Shown piece after piece: positions 53,013-60,879 of a stretch of DNA of 64,000 nucleotides (the stretch's first letter is position 1; each line of letters opens with the position of its first letter). The stretch is from Akkermansiaceae bacterium (GTDB lineage Bacteria > Verrucomicrobiota > Verrucomicrobiia > Verrucomicrobiales > Akkermansiaceae): the NCBI GenBank assembly GCA_018402445.1, contig JAGYIT010000006.1, positions 186,001 to 250,000 of the forward strand, written 5' to 3'. The translations under genes were made by a program, and so were the position numbers. A model generated the notes under the pieces. That model was given only the letters and a program-made list of their open reading frames with translations. It was not told where the DNA came from and did no database searches.

Positions 53013-53726
53013 TCACCAGTTCACGTTCGTTCCGCGCGTGTCGATGTGCGTGAACGACGAGTATCTTCCAACGCCGCCCTTGAAGAGACCCCGGTCGCGG
53101 AGGCTGCGGGCAGCGGCAGTGACGTTTCGAGCGGAAGTATCGAACTGGATATCGACGGCGACATTCGCTAGGTGCCAGGATTGCCTTTTGGCTCCTCTGC
53201 AGCGGGCGTTGTAGGCGGGCGAGCGGTAAGCGGAGACGATCTCCTTCACCGGCACGCGCATTTCCGAAGAGACGCGATCGACCACGCGCAGCGTGTAGCC
53301 CATGCGCGTCCACCACTGACGCGGCGGCAGCATGTTCCAGACCGATCCGCGCTCCTTGGCGTGCGCCGCGATCACCTCTTGGGCGCTGATGTTGCGCATT
53401 TTCAGGGAGTTCAGGTAATTCGCGTAATCCTTGAGATTGCGTCCTTGCAGGCGCACCCACTCCTCGGGGAAACCGCCGATGTTTTTGCTCGGCGCGGTGC
53501 CTTTGCTCACCCGGGCATCGCTGGGGACTGATCTCACCTTCACGACCGGCAGTTCGTCCTTTTTTTTCCCAAACCAAGACGCGCTCGCCGTGCCGGAGGT
53601 GGCGCAGAGCGCGGTGGTGGCGAGACCCAGCGTGCCGATGACCTTGCGTCGGCTGGTGAAAGATTCCGACAGTTGCGCCGGTAAAATGAGCGGTTCGGGA
53701 GATTGGAGCGGCTCTTGGGAAGTCAT
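53013..53726 (-). CDS. Tat-exported M15-type (YcbK/DUF882) peptidoglycan peptidase
   Basis: A 237-aa predicted periplasmic zinc peptidase. SRRKVIGTLGLATTALCATSG near residues 25-48 has a twin-arginine signal. The catalytic part has SAYRSPAYNARCRG, then SWHLANVAVDIQF (HxxxxxxD zinc ligands) and THIDTRG near the end (HxH-like). Such proteins cleave peptidoglycan cross-links or D-Ala-D-Ala ends. Alternating with lipid and envelope genes, it fits wall turnover. The upstream gap is long and without a clear promoter. Confidence 0.8.
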   Translation of the reverse strand: MTSQEPLQSPEPLILPAQLSESFTSRRKVIGTLGLATTALCATSGTASASWFGKKKDELPVVKVRSVPSDARVSKGTAPSKNIGGFPEEWVRLQGRNLKDYANYLNSLKMRNISAQEVIAAHAKERGSVWNMLPPRQWWTRMGYTLRVVDRVSSEMRVPVKEIVSAYRSPAYNARCRGAKRQSWHLANVAVDIQFDTSARNVTAAARSLRDRGLFKGGVGRYSSFTHIDTRGTNVNW

Positions 53727-54132
53727 AAATGGGTTACTGAAGTGCTTTCGGGATGGTTCACCGGTAGCTGATAACGTGCCAGACGGAATTCAGACACTCC
53801 ACCAATCGGTAAAATTCCCGGACACCCAAGCAGCCTCAGAACTTGCGACAAGCAAAAAAGGCCGATTTTCCTCTAACAACGGGGGGATTTCGATATCTCC
53901 GGCGATCTCCTATTTCCCCGGGTGATTCCAAACACGAGCGGATCGAGTATTTCGGCACGGTTCGCAGCCGTGGGCATCCACCTCGGATGGCTGGCGGCGG
54001 CGGGGGCGGTGATGACCGCAGGCATCCGAATGCAAGGCGCGGCGCTAATCGGCAAACACGATTTCCGCGGGTGGAGGATGGTTCGCTTAGAATGTTCCTA
54101 CCGTTGGATTCGCTTTGCTGAAAATCTCCGCC
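53727..54132. other. Intergenic region between peptidase and lnt genes
   Basis: No confident gene. A plus-strand frame from 53922 reads RFAAVGIHLGWLAAAGAVMT, a hydrophobic run that could be a small membrane peptide but lacks a supported start. GCATCCGAATGC near 54022 resembles the ATGCGAATGC motifs that flank the tandem array at 50-51 kb. Upstream of the peptidase start I see no recognised promoter. Confidence 0.4.
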
Positions 54133-55869
54133 CTAGTGTTTTCTGAATGCGATTGCCGTCGTTAGGCCGATGAGGGAAAGCAGGATGATGCCCCAATCGC
54201 CGATGAGGGCGTAGAGTGAGAAGCTGGGCTGGACGGGGATGTTGAGTTCGGCGAGGAGGCTGCCGCGGGTGAAATGGCTGCCGTCCGCGTCGGCGAGGAT
54301 CTGGGGCTTTCCGGTGCGCGGATGGGCGGTGGAGCCGATGGTGTCGATGGCGGCACTGACGCCAGTGTTGGCGCAGCGGAGCATGGGGCGGCGCAGCTCG
54401 ATGGCGCGGAAGCGGGCGTTGGCGAAATGCTGGGCGGCGGCGGGGGATTCCTTGAACCAGCCGTCGTTGGTGAGGTTCACAATGATCTGCGGGCCGGAGC
54501 GGACGAATTTTCGCGTCAGGCGCGGCACGGTGTCCTCGAAGCAGACGGCGGGGATGATGCCGATGTCCTTGCCCTTGAGCTTCGCGGGCAAGGGATCGAG
54601 CGAGGGGCCGGCGGTGAACGAGCCGTTGTATTCGGCACCCGCCTGCTGCTCGTAGATTTTTTTGAGCAGCGGGATGGAGTCCACGAAGGGGATCGTCTCT
54701 CCGAAGATGACGAGGTGGTGCTTGCGGTAGGTTTCGAGGTCGCCCTCCGCGTCCTGGAGCGCGATGGAGTTGTAGATCTTCGCGTTCTCCTTTTGGTAAA
54801 GGCCGTCCTCGCGCGCCTCGCCTTCGATCTCCACCACGCCGTAGATCAGGTCGAACGAGCCGCCTTCGCGGACGCGGCTGATGGTGTCGAGGTTTTCCCG
54901 CCACGAACCCCATTCGCCGCTGTCGGTGCGGATGATGCGGCCGGTCAGCGCGGTTTCCGGCCACAGCACCCAATCGGGATGGCTCAGTTCGATTTCCCCC
55001 TCGCCGCCTTCCTTCACGGCGGCCTGGAGTTTTTCCTCATCCGCACTCGCGATCGCTTCCAGCGCGGTTGCGGTCTCGTCCTCGTAGCCCATGTGGACTT
55101 GCTCCGCTGTCCAGAGCTGGCGGGCGCCTTCGTGCGGGATGTTGATCTGCACGAGCAGGGCTTTCAGCGGGATGGATTCCTTGCCGCTTTCCATCGCGAT
55201 ACGCAGAAGGCCGTAGCCGATGAGCAAGCCGACGCAAAGGGCGGTCGCCCCGAAATCCCAGCGCGGGCGGCGGATGCCATCGGACGCGGTTTTCCGAATG
55301 CGGTGGGCGACCTGGATGAGCACGCATTGGAAAAACACGAGCATCAGGGAAAGGCCGGTCACGCCGAGGAGATCGGCGGCCTGGGAAATGACGAGGGTGT
55401 CGTGGAAAGCAACGCCGAGCCCGTTCCAGCCGAAGCCGGTGAACAGCCAGCCGCGCAGCCACTCAAGCCCGGCCCAGGCGGTGGCGTGGGTGAAAGCGGT
55501 GAAGAGGCTGCGGAAGGGGCTTTCGGAAATCTCTTCCGTGCGGTTCCAGGGGTTTCCGATCGTGGCGGCAAAGGCTCCGAAGGCACCGAAAAAAAGCGCG
55601 AGATACGAGGCCAGCACGATAGGGCCGAGCCATGAGACGGTGGAAAGCCACGACACCTGGATGCCGAAGGCGATGGCTCCGGTGAGGTAGCCGATCAGGA
55701 AACCTTTCTTCGCGCGGTGTTTTCCTTTCAGGCTCCACACGGCGATGAGCAATGGGATCAGGCAGACCCACGCGAGGATCTCCGCGTTGAAAGGCGGGAC
55801 GAGCGCGGCGACCATCAGTCCGGAGAGGATGATGGCCAGGGTGCGGAAAATGAGGGCGTGGCCGGGCAT
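54133..55869 (-). CDS. lnt: Apolipoprotein N-acyltransferase
   Basis: Adds the third acyl chain to lipoproteins in the inner membrane; consistent with the lipoproteins predicted in this window. A 578-aa protein with about six N-terminal helices and a periplasmic nitrilase domain. The catalytic triad is visible: Glu in DWVLWPETALTG, Lys in TYRKHHLVIFGETIP, Cys in GIIPAVCFEDTVP. The C-terminal helix (WGIILLSLIGLTTAIAF) closes it. Three bp after the HAD hydrolase gene on the same strand, so an operon is likely. Confidence 0.95.
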   Translation of the reverse strand: MPGHALIFRTLAIILSGLMVAALVPPFNAEILAWVCLIPLLIAVWSLKGKHRAKKGFLIGYLTGAIAFGIQVSWLSTVSWLGPIVLASYLALFFGAFGAFAATIGNPWNRTEEISESPFRSLFTAFTHATAWAGLEWLRGWLFTGFGWNGLGVAFHDTLVISQAADLLGVTGLSLMLVFFQCVLIQVAHRIRKTASDGIRRPRWDFGATALCVGLLIGYGLLRIAMESGKESIPLKALLVQINIPHEGARQLWTAEQVHMGYEDETATALEAIASADEEKLQAAVKEGGEGEIELSHPDWVLWPETALTGRIIRTDSGEWGSWRENLDTISRVREGGSFDLIYGVVEIEGEAREDGLYQKENAKIYNSIALQDAEGDLETYRKHHLVIFGETIPFVDSIPLLKKIYEQQAGAEYNGSFTAGPSLDPLPAKLKGKDIGIIPAVCFEDTVPRLTRKFVRSGPQIIVNLTNDGWFKESPAAAQHFANARFRAIELRRPMLRCANTGVSAAIDTIGSTAHPRTGKPQILADADGSHFTRGSLLAELNIPVQPSFSLYALIGDWGIILLSLIGLTTAIAFRKH

Positions 55870-55872
55870 GGC

Positions 55873-56643
55873 TCAGAGTTTGCCCGGATTTTCGCCGAGG
55901 GCGAGGAGAAGCGCGAGGACGCGGAGGGCTTTTTCCATTTCCGATTTCCACGGGCGCGCGGGGCGGAGGATGGGCCAGCCGTTTTGGACGGCGAGTTTTT
56001 CCAGCGGCGGCTTCGGGTTCACGACGGTGGCCTTTTCGCAAACGGCGAGCATCGGCAGGTCGGCGGTGCTGTCGGTATAGCCGTGCGAGTTCACGAGTTT
56101 TCCGCCGATGAAATACGATGCAGGTAGTAGTTTGCGGAGACGGATGACCTTGTTTTCACCTTTGTGGTTCGTGAGATCGGGGAAGAGGAGATTGTTTTCC
56201 AATACGGTGCCGAGGGAGAGATCGAAGCCGAGCAAACGCCCGACCTCCGCCGCGTAGCACTCGGGGCTCGCGGAGCTGAGGATGGTCAGGTGGCCGGCGG
56301 CCTTGTGTGCGGCGAGGGCGGTTTTCAGTTCGGAATAGATGCTTGGCTGGAGTCTCGCGGCGAATTCACGGGAAAGCTCCGCGAGACGTTCGGGCGGCAT
56401 TTTCCACAGGAAGCAATGGAACACGCGCTTCATGTTTTCCGTGCCCAGCAGCTTCGCGAAGGGCAGGAAGGCGAGGAACAGCGGCACGGAAAACGCGCGC
56501 CACGGCTCCGCGCGGATCACGTGGTGGCGGAAGAGGAGCTGGCAATCCCATGCCAGCAGGGTGCCGTCCATGTCGAAGAGGGCGATGCCGGGCGGTGGGG
56601 ATTCGGAGTGTGGCATGTCTGCAAGTTGACCGTGGATTTTCAT
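55873..56643 (-). CDS. HAD-superfamily subfamily IB hydrolase
   Basis: A 256-aa phosphatase-like protein. IALFDMDGTLLAWDCQLLFR holds the nucleophile DxD near residue 20, LTILSSASPECYAAEVGRLL the second motif, GENKVIRLRKLL the lysine and YTDSTADLPMLAVCEKATVV the final acidic motif. The HAD-IB pattern covers phosphoserine phosphatase-like and lipid-phosphate phosphatase enzymes; the substrate is unknown. Its ATG overlaps the ATPase stop (ATGA). Track start at 56955 runs into the ATPase gene and is rejected. Confidence 0.82.
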   Translation of the reverse strand: MKIHGQLADMPHSESPPPGIALFDMDGTLLAWDCQLLFRHHVIRAEPWRAFSVPLFLAFLPFAKLLGTENMKRVFHCFLWKMPPERLAELSREFAARLQPSIYSELKTALAAHKAAGHLTILSSASPECYAAEVGRLLGFDLSLGTVLENNLLFPDLTNHKGENKVIRLRKLLPASYFIGGKLVNSHGYTDSTADLPMLAVCEKATVVNPKPPLEKLAVQNGWPILRPARPWKSEMEKALRVLALLLALGENPGKL

Positions 56644-57812
56644 GGCTTGGCAAGCGCCAGCAGTTCCACCTGCAATGGCCGCAGGCCGATGGCTTCGATG
56701 CCGGGTTTCAGTTTGAACCGGTCTTCCCCGCCGTAAACGACGAAACTTTTCCCCGGATTTACATCGGCCAGGGCGGAGTGAAACCCCTTGGTTAGGCTTG
56801 GCGAGAGGCCGCGCTTGATCTCGACCGCCCAGATCTCGCCGGTGCGGAATTTCAGGATCAGGTCGATTTTCGCACCCGCGTTGGTGCGGTAGAAGTAGGC
56901 CTCGGTTCGCGGCGGGACGCAGGAAAGCAGATTCTCGATCACAAAGCCCTCCCAACTGGCTCCGACGACAGGATGGCCGGCGAGGGCTTCGAGGTTGCCG
57001 ATCCCAAGGAGTTCGTGCAGCAGGCCCGAGTCCCTAATGTAGATTTTCGGCGATTTAACGAGGCGTTTGCCCACGTTCGCATGCCATGGCTGGAGCTTGC
57101 GGAGCAGGAGCATGTTTTCGAGCAAGTCGAGATGCGCGGTTACGGTGCGACCGTCGATTTCCAGATTCCTCGACAACGCGGCGATGTTGGCAATGCCGCC
57201 CTGGGAGTGAGCCAGCATCGTCCAAAGATTCCTCACCTTTCCCGCAGCGAGGCGGCTGCCCTGGAGCGGCACCTCGCGCTCGAGATAGGACCGGATCAGG
57301 AAATCCCGATACTCGGAACTCTCCGCATCGCTTTCGCGAAGATAGCTGTCAGGAAATCCGCCGCGGAGCCAGAGGACATGAACCGGCGCGGGCGCGGTTT
57401 CGAGGGCATCTAGGGGATTGAGTTCGATGTAGGCGATGCGCCCGGCCAGCGTCTCGCTGCTGCGTTGGATGAGTTCCAGGGAAGCGGAACCGAGCAGCAG
57501 GAAGCGCCCGGTGGTCTTGCCATTTTTGCGGCCTTCGTCGATCAGCCCGCGCAAGGAAGGGAAAAGTTCCGGGACGCGCTGGATCTCATCCAGGATGACC
57601 AAATGTTGTTCCCGCGCGGAAAGGTAGTCCTCGGGATCGGAAAGTTTCCTCAGGTCGCGCTGGCTCTCCAGATCGAGATAAATGCCGTCGAATTCCCGGC
57701 CACAAGCCTGCGCGAGGGTGGTTTTACCCACCTGCCGCGCCCCCACGAGAGCGACTGCCGGGAATCGCCCCAGCAAAGCCATCGTCTGCGCGAATGCCCG
57801 CCTTGGAATCAT
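56640..57812 (-). CDS. DUF4143-type AAA ATPase
   Basis: Intact 390-aa member of the AAA_14/DUF4143 family. ALVGARQVGKTTLAQACGRE is Walker A, HLVILDEIQRVPELFPSLRG Walker B, and RFLLLGSASLELIQRSSETL the sensor region. The C-terminal DUF4143 part has YFYRTNAGAKIDLILKFRTG then EIWAVEIKRGLSPS, a nuclease-like D...ExK core. Family function is not settled. It is the second such protein here and shares only motifs with the 34-kb one. The start codon touches a 42-bp palindrome, suggesting self-regulation. Confidence 0.88.
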   Translation of the reverse strand: MIPRRAFAQTMALLGRFPAVALVGARQVGKTTLAQACGREFDGIYLDLESQRDLRKLSDPEDYLSAREQHLVILDEIQRVPELFPSLRGLIDEGRKNGKTTGRFLLLGSASLELIQRSSETLAGRIAYIELNPLDALETAPAPVHVLWLRGGFPDSYLRESDAESSEYRDFLIRSYLEREVPLQGSRLAAGKVRNLWTMLAHSQGGIANIAALSRNLEIDGRTVTAHLDLLENMLLLRKLQPWHANVGKRLVKSPKIYIRDSGLLHELLGIGNLEALAGHPVVGASWEGFVIENLLSCVPPRTEAYFYRTNAGAKIDLILKFRTGEIWAVEIKRGLSPSLTKGFHSALADVNPGKSFVVYGGEDRFKLKPGIEAIGLRPLQVELLALAKP

Positions 57813-57852
57813 CCTTGAAAAATTAGCATTATGATGCTAATAATACAAGGAT
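57811..57852. promoter_or_regulatory. 42-bp two-tier palindrome at the DUF4143 ATPase start
   Basis: The outer arms ATCCTTG and CAAGGAT and inner arms ATTAGCAT and ATGCTAAT are perfect inverted repeats around a TATG centre with 4-base A/T spacers. It reaches the ATG of the ATPase. AT-rich symmetry in a GC-rich genome suggests an operator or translational hairpin. Confidence 0.65.
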
Positions 57853-57869
57853 AATCTACGCGGATCCAT

Positions 57870-58472
57870 TTAAACGTAATGCAGCGCCTTGGCGCGGTCG
57901 TTGATCGCGGCGTCGTTGTCGAGGAGTTCCTGGATGGGATCCCAGCGGCCGGAAACGAGGGCTTCGCGGGCGGACTCGGGCATGTTTACGGGGAACTCGA
58001 GATCGCAGCAGGTGCGGACGGTCATTTTCTCCAGGTCGATGGTGATCTGTGTGTCCGGCTTGGCCTCGACCGCGGTGCGGAGGGCGGCGATGTCGGCGGC
58101 GGAGGCCTTCACGCAGGGCATGGCGAGGGTGGTGGAGTTGCCGTAGAAAATCTCCGCGAACGACTCGGCGATGACCGCGTTGAAGCCGTATTTGCGGAGC
58201 GATTGCGGGGCGTGCTCGCGGGAGGAGCCGCAGCCGAAGTTTACGCCGGCGATGAGGATCGAGGCGTCCTTGAAACGCTCGTCGTTGAGAGGATGGTTCG
58301 TTTTCTCACCGGTTTCGGAATCGAAGCGCACGTCGTAGAACGCGAACTCGCCGAGTCCATCGAAGGTGACGCATTTCATGAAACGCGCGGGGATGATGCG
58401 GTCGGTATCGATGTCCGCGCCGGGGATAAATACTCCGGTGCCGGTGACTTCTTTGACGGGTTCGAGGGCCAT
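57870..58472 (-). CDS. leuD: 3-isopropylmalate dehydratase small subunit
   Basis: Swivel domain of isopropylmalate isomerase in leucine synthesis; pairs with LeuC. The 200-aa protein has GADIDTDRIIPARFMKCVTF, GVNFGCGSSREHAPQSLRKY (substrate loop) and ESFAEIFYGNSTTLAMPCVK, all typical. It ends at 57870; leuC lies upstream but with a Uma2 gene in between. A 7-nt-phased repeat precedes the start. Confidence 0.96.
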   Translation of the reverse strand: MALEPVKEVTGTGVFIPGADIDTDRIIPARFMKCVTFDGLGEFAFYDVRFDSETGEKTNHPLNDERFKDASILIAGVNFGCGSSREHAPQSLRKYGFNAVIAESFAEIFYGNSTTLAMPCVKASAADIAALRTAVEAKPDTQITIDLEKMTVRTCCDLEFPVNMPESAREALVSGRWDPIQELLDNDAAINDRAKALHYV

Positions 58473-58485
58473 GGTGGTGTAATAG

Positions 58486-58516
58486 GAAACTTTAAACTTT
58501 AAATTTTAAACTCTAA
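58486..58516 (-). repeat. 7-nt-phased leader repeat before leuD
   Basis: On the coding strand GTTTAAA ATTTAAA GTTTAAA GTTTCC, just before the leuD start (13 bp gap). The same period as the leaders of lysC and leuC, with TTTAAA instead of TTGAAA. Confidence 0.75.
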
Positions 58517-58524
58517 TTTGGAAA

Positions 58525-59139
58525 TCAGCCGTCCTCGCGGAAGCGGAGGTAGAAGGGGCGTTTCACATCGTCCGGGAAAGGGTTCGACTGGTAGAAATCG
58601 GCGACCTTGATGGTCATACCTACGGATGACAGTTCGATCGCGGAATCCATCATCGTGTAGAGATGGCGTTTCCAGTTGTCCGAGCGGCGGGTGACGAAGA
58701 TCTCGGGCCAGGCCTGCTCCACGATGACGATTTCCTCCACGCTGGGGATGCGCTTGTAGGCAGCCAGTTTCTCACCCCGGTCGTGACGGGCGGTGGAGGG
58801 GGAGACGACCTCGATGATCAGACTGGGTTCGCGCATCACATGGGTGTCGGCTCCGGCCGGCTCGCAGGTGACGAACACATCCGGGTAATAAAACGCGGTG
58901 CCCAGATCATCGGAGAGTTCCACTTTCACGGCCTCCATGAAGACGCGGCATTGGCCGCCGCGCAGATGGCTTTTCAGGGCCGTGTAAACATCTCCGCAAA
59001 TCTCATTGTATTCCGCGCTCGCGCCGGCCATCGCATACACCTTGCCATCGATGTATTCATGGCGGATCTCCGCAACGCGCTCGCCTTCGAGATACTCGGC
59101 GGGCGTGATCGGGAGTTGCTTTGCAGCGCTGGCACTCAT
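58525..59139 (-). CDS. Uma2 family (DUF820) putative nuclease
   Basis: A 204-aa protein of the Uma2/DUF820 family, with a PD-(D/E)XK fold. The family is very abundant in cyanobacteria and some other groups but of unproven function. ITPAEYLEGERVAEIRHEYI, then DGKVYAMAGASAEYN, is the N-terminal hallmark; FYYPDVFVTCEP and PSLIIEVVSPSTARHDRGEK carry the acidic core (PDV, ExxS...D-x-K). Its place between leuC and leuD is unusual; these are mostly adjacent. Start ATG at 59139 is 12 bp after the leuC stop, so it is likely co-transcribed. Confidence 0.88.
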   Translation of the reverse strand: MSASAAKQLPITPAEYLEGERVAEIRHEYIDGKVYAMAGASAEYNEICGDVYTALKSHLRGGQCRVFMEAVKVELSDDLGTAFYYPDVFVTCEPAGADTHVMREPSLIIEVVSPSTARHDRGEKLAAYKRIPSVEEIVIVEQAWPEIFVTRRSDNWKRHLYTMMDSAIELSSVGMTIKVADFYQSNPFPDDVKRPFYLRFREDG

Positions 59140-59151
59140 TTCACGGGGATC

Positions 59152-60576
59152 TTATGCGACCGCGGCAGGCGTTTCCAGATCGAAAAGATCGCGGGCGTCG
59201 GTGATGTGGCCCTTGATCGCGGCGGCGGCGACCATGACGGGGGACATCAGGACGGTGCGACCGGTGGGGGAGCCTTGGCGGCCTTTGAAATTTCTGTTAG
59301 AAGATGAGGCGCAGAGCTGGTCGCCGACGAGCTTGTCGGGATTCATGGCAAGGCACATGGAGCAACCGGCAGCGCGCCACTCGAAGCCCGCGGCGCGGAA
59401 AATCTCCGGGATGCCTTCCTGCTCGCACTGGATCGCGACGATCTGCGAGCCGGGGACGGCGATGGCTTGCACACCCGCCGCGACCTTGTGGCCCTGGATG
59501 TATTTCGCGACCTCGCGGAAATCCGAGATGCGGCCGTTCGTGCAGGAGCCGATGAACGCCACGTCGATCTTGGTGCCTGCGATGGGTGCGCCTGCGGGCA
59601 GTTTCATGTAGGCGAGGGCTTCCTCGATGGACGCCTTTTCCTCGGGGGTCTTGGCCTTGAGCGGGTCGGGGATGCTTTCGGTGATGGAGATCCCGGCGTC
59701 CGGGGAAATGCCCCAGGTGACGGTTGGCTCGATGTCGGCGGCGTTGATGCGGACGATGTCGTCGTAATGCGCATCGGCATCCGAGGCGAAGGACAGCCAG
59801 CGGGCGGCGGTTTCGTCGAAATTCGTGTTGTCCACGTAGGGACGGCCTTGGAGATAGGCGATGGTTTTTGCGTCCGGATTCACGTAACCGCAGCGCGCGC
59901 CGCCCTCGATGGACATGTTGCAGACGGTCATGCGCTCTTCCATGGACATGCGGTCGAAGACGTCTCCCGCGTATTCATAGGCGTAGCCGATGCCGCCGTT
60001 CGCGCCGAGCAGGCGGATGATGTGGAGGATCACGTCCTTTGCGTAAACGCCGGGGCGGAGATCGCCGGTGACCTCGATGCGGCGGACTTTCATTTCCTCC
60101 AGCGCGATGGTCTGCGTGGCGAGAACGTCGCGCACCTGGCTGGTGCCGATGCCGAACGCGATGGCTCCGAACGCGCCGTGCGTGGCGGTGTGCGAGTCGC
60201 CGCAGGCGATGGTCGTGCCGGGCTGGGTGATGCCCTGCTCGGGGCCGACGACATGGACGATGCCTTGCTTGCCGGATTTCAGGTCGAAATAGGTCACGCC
60301 GAAGTCATCGCAGTTCTTGCGGATCGCATCGATCATCTCCGCGGCGAGCGGATCGGCGGGCTGATCCTGATTGATGGTCGGGACGATGTGGTCGATGGTC
60401 GCGAAGGTGCGCTGGGGGAATTTCACTTTCAGGCCAAGATCGCGCAGCATCCCGAAGGCTTGCGGCGAGGTGACCTCGTGGATGAGGTGCGTGCCGATGA
60501 AGAGCTGCGTGCGACCGTCCCCGAGGGTGCCGACGCGGTGAGAGTCCCAGACTTTCTGAAAGAGGCTTTTTCCCAT
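59152..60576 (-). CDS. leuC: 3-isopropylmalate dehydratase large subunit
   Basis: Iron-sulfur subunit of isopropylmalate isomerase. The 474-aa length is normal. [56 protein letters not shown] and [20 protein letters not shown] are family motifs; cluster cysteines lie in SCTNG and in [15 protein letters not shown]. The start [16 protein letters not shown] is preferred over the track's start 21 codons upstream. A 7-nt-phased leader lies 50 bp upstream. Confidence 0.97.
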   Translation of the reverse strand: MGKSLFQKVWDSHRVGTLGDGRTQLFIGTHLIHEVTSPQAFGMLRDLGLKVKFPQRTFATIDHIVPTINQDQPADPLAAEMIDAIRKNCDDFGVTYFDLKSGKQGIVHVVGPEQGITQPGTTIACGDSHTATHGAFGAIAFGIGTSQVRDVLATQTIALEEMKVRRIEVTGDLRPGVYAKDVILHIIRLLGANGGIGYAYEYAGDVFDRMSMEERMTVCNMSIEGGARCGYVNPDAKTIAYLQGRPYVDNTNFDETAARWLSFASDADAHYDDIVRINAADIEPTVTWGISPDAGISITESIPDPLKAKTPEEKASIEEALAYMKLPAGAPIAGTKIDVAFIGSCTNGRISDFREVAKYIQGHKVAAGVQAIAVPGSQIVAIQCEQEGIPEIFRAAGFEWRAAGCSMCLAMNPDKLVGDQLCASSSNRNFKGRQGSPTGRTVLMSPVMVAAAAIKGHITDARDLFDLETPAAVA

Positions 60577-60879
60577 GGTGAGTGTCCGCCGTGGTTCGCG
60601 GCGGGGCGGGAAGATGGATAGGCGGGATTGAAACTTCAACCCTCAAAAATCAACTTTCAAATCAGGGCGATCAAGCGAGGAGTGAAAACCGGCTACTTTA
60701 GGATTTTACTAGAGAGGGCACGGAGAACAGACTCTTCTTACTGATCTACAGGTTGCGAACCAAGACCTCCTCCGTGGTTGAAATTCTTCCATCCATGAAC
60801 CCGGACTTGCTCATTTAGCTGCTCCAAAGGATGAACAGACCTTGATTTCCCCTTGCTTGATGGCCGTGCAAAGATTGCC
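60577..60879. other. Divergent region between leuC and the spermidine-synthase-like gene
   Basis: Contains a 7-nt-phased leader at 60626-60664 (minus strand ATTTGAA AGTTGAT TTTTGAG GGTTGAA GTTTC) before leuC, nearly the same as the one before lysC. The remainder has mixed composition and no gene or terminator that I recognise. Confidence 0.6.

Noticed and set aside
54274-55635. 453-aa plus-strand ORF
   Set aside because: Antisense shadow of lnt, which has its full catalytic triad on the other strand.
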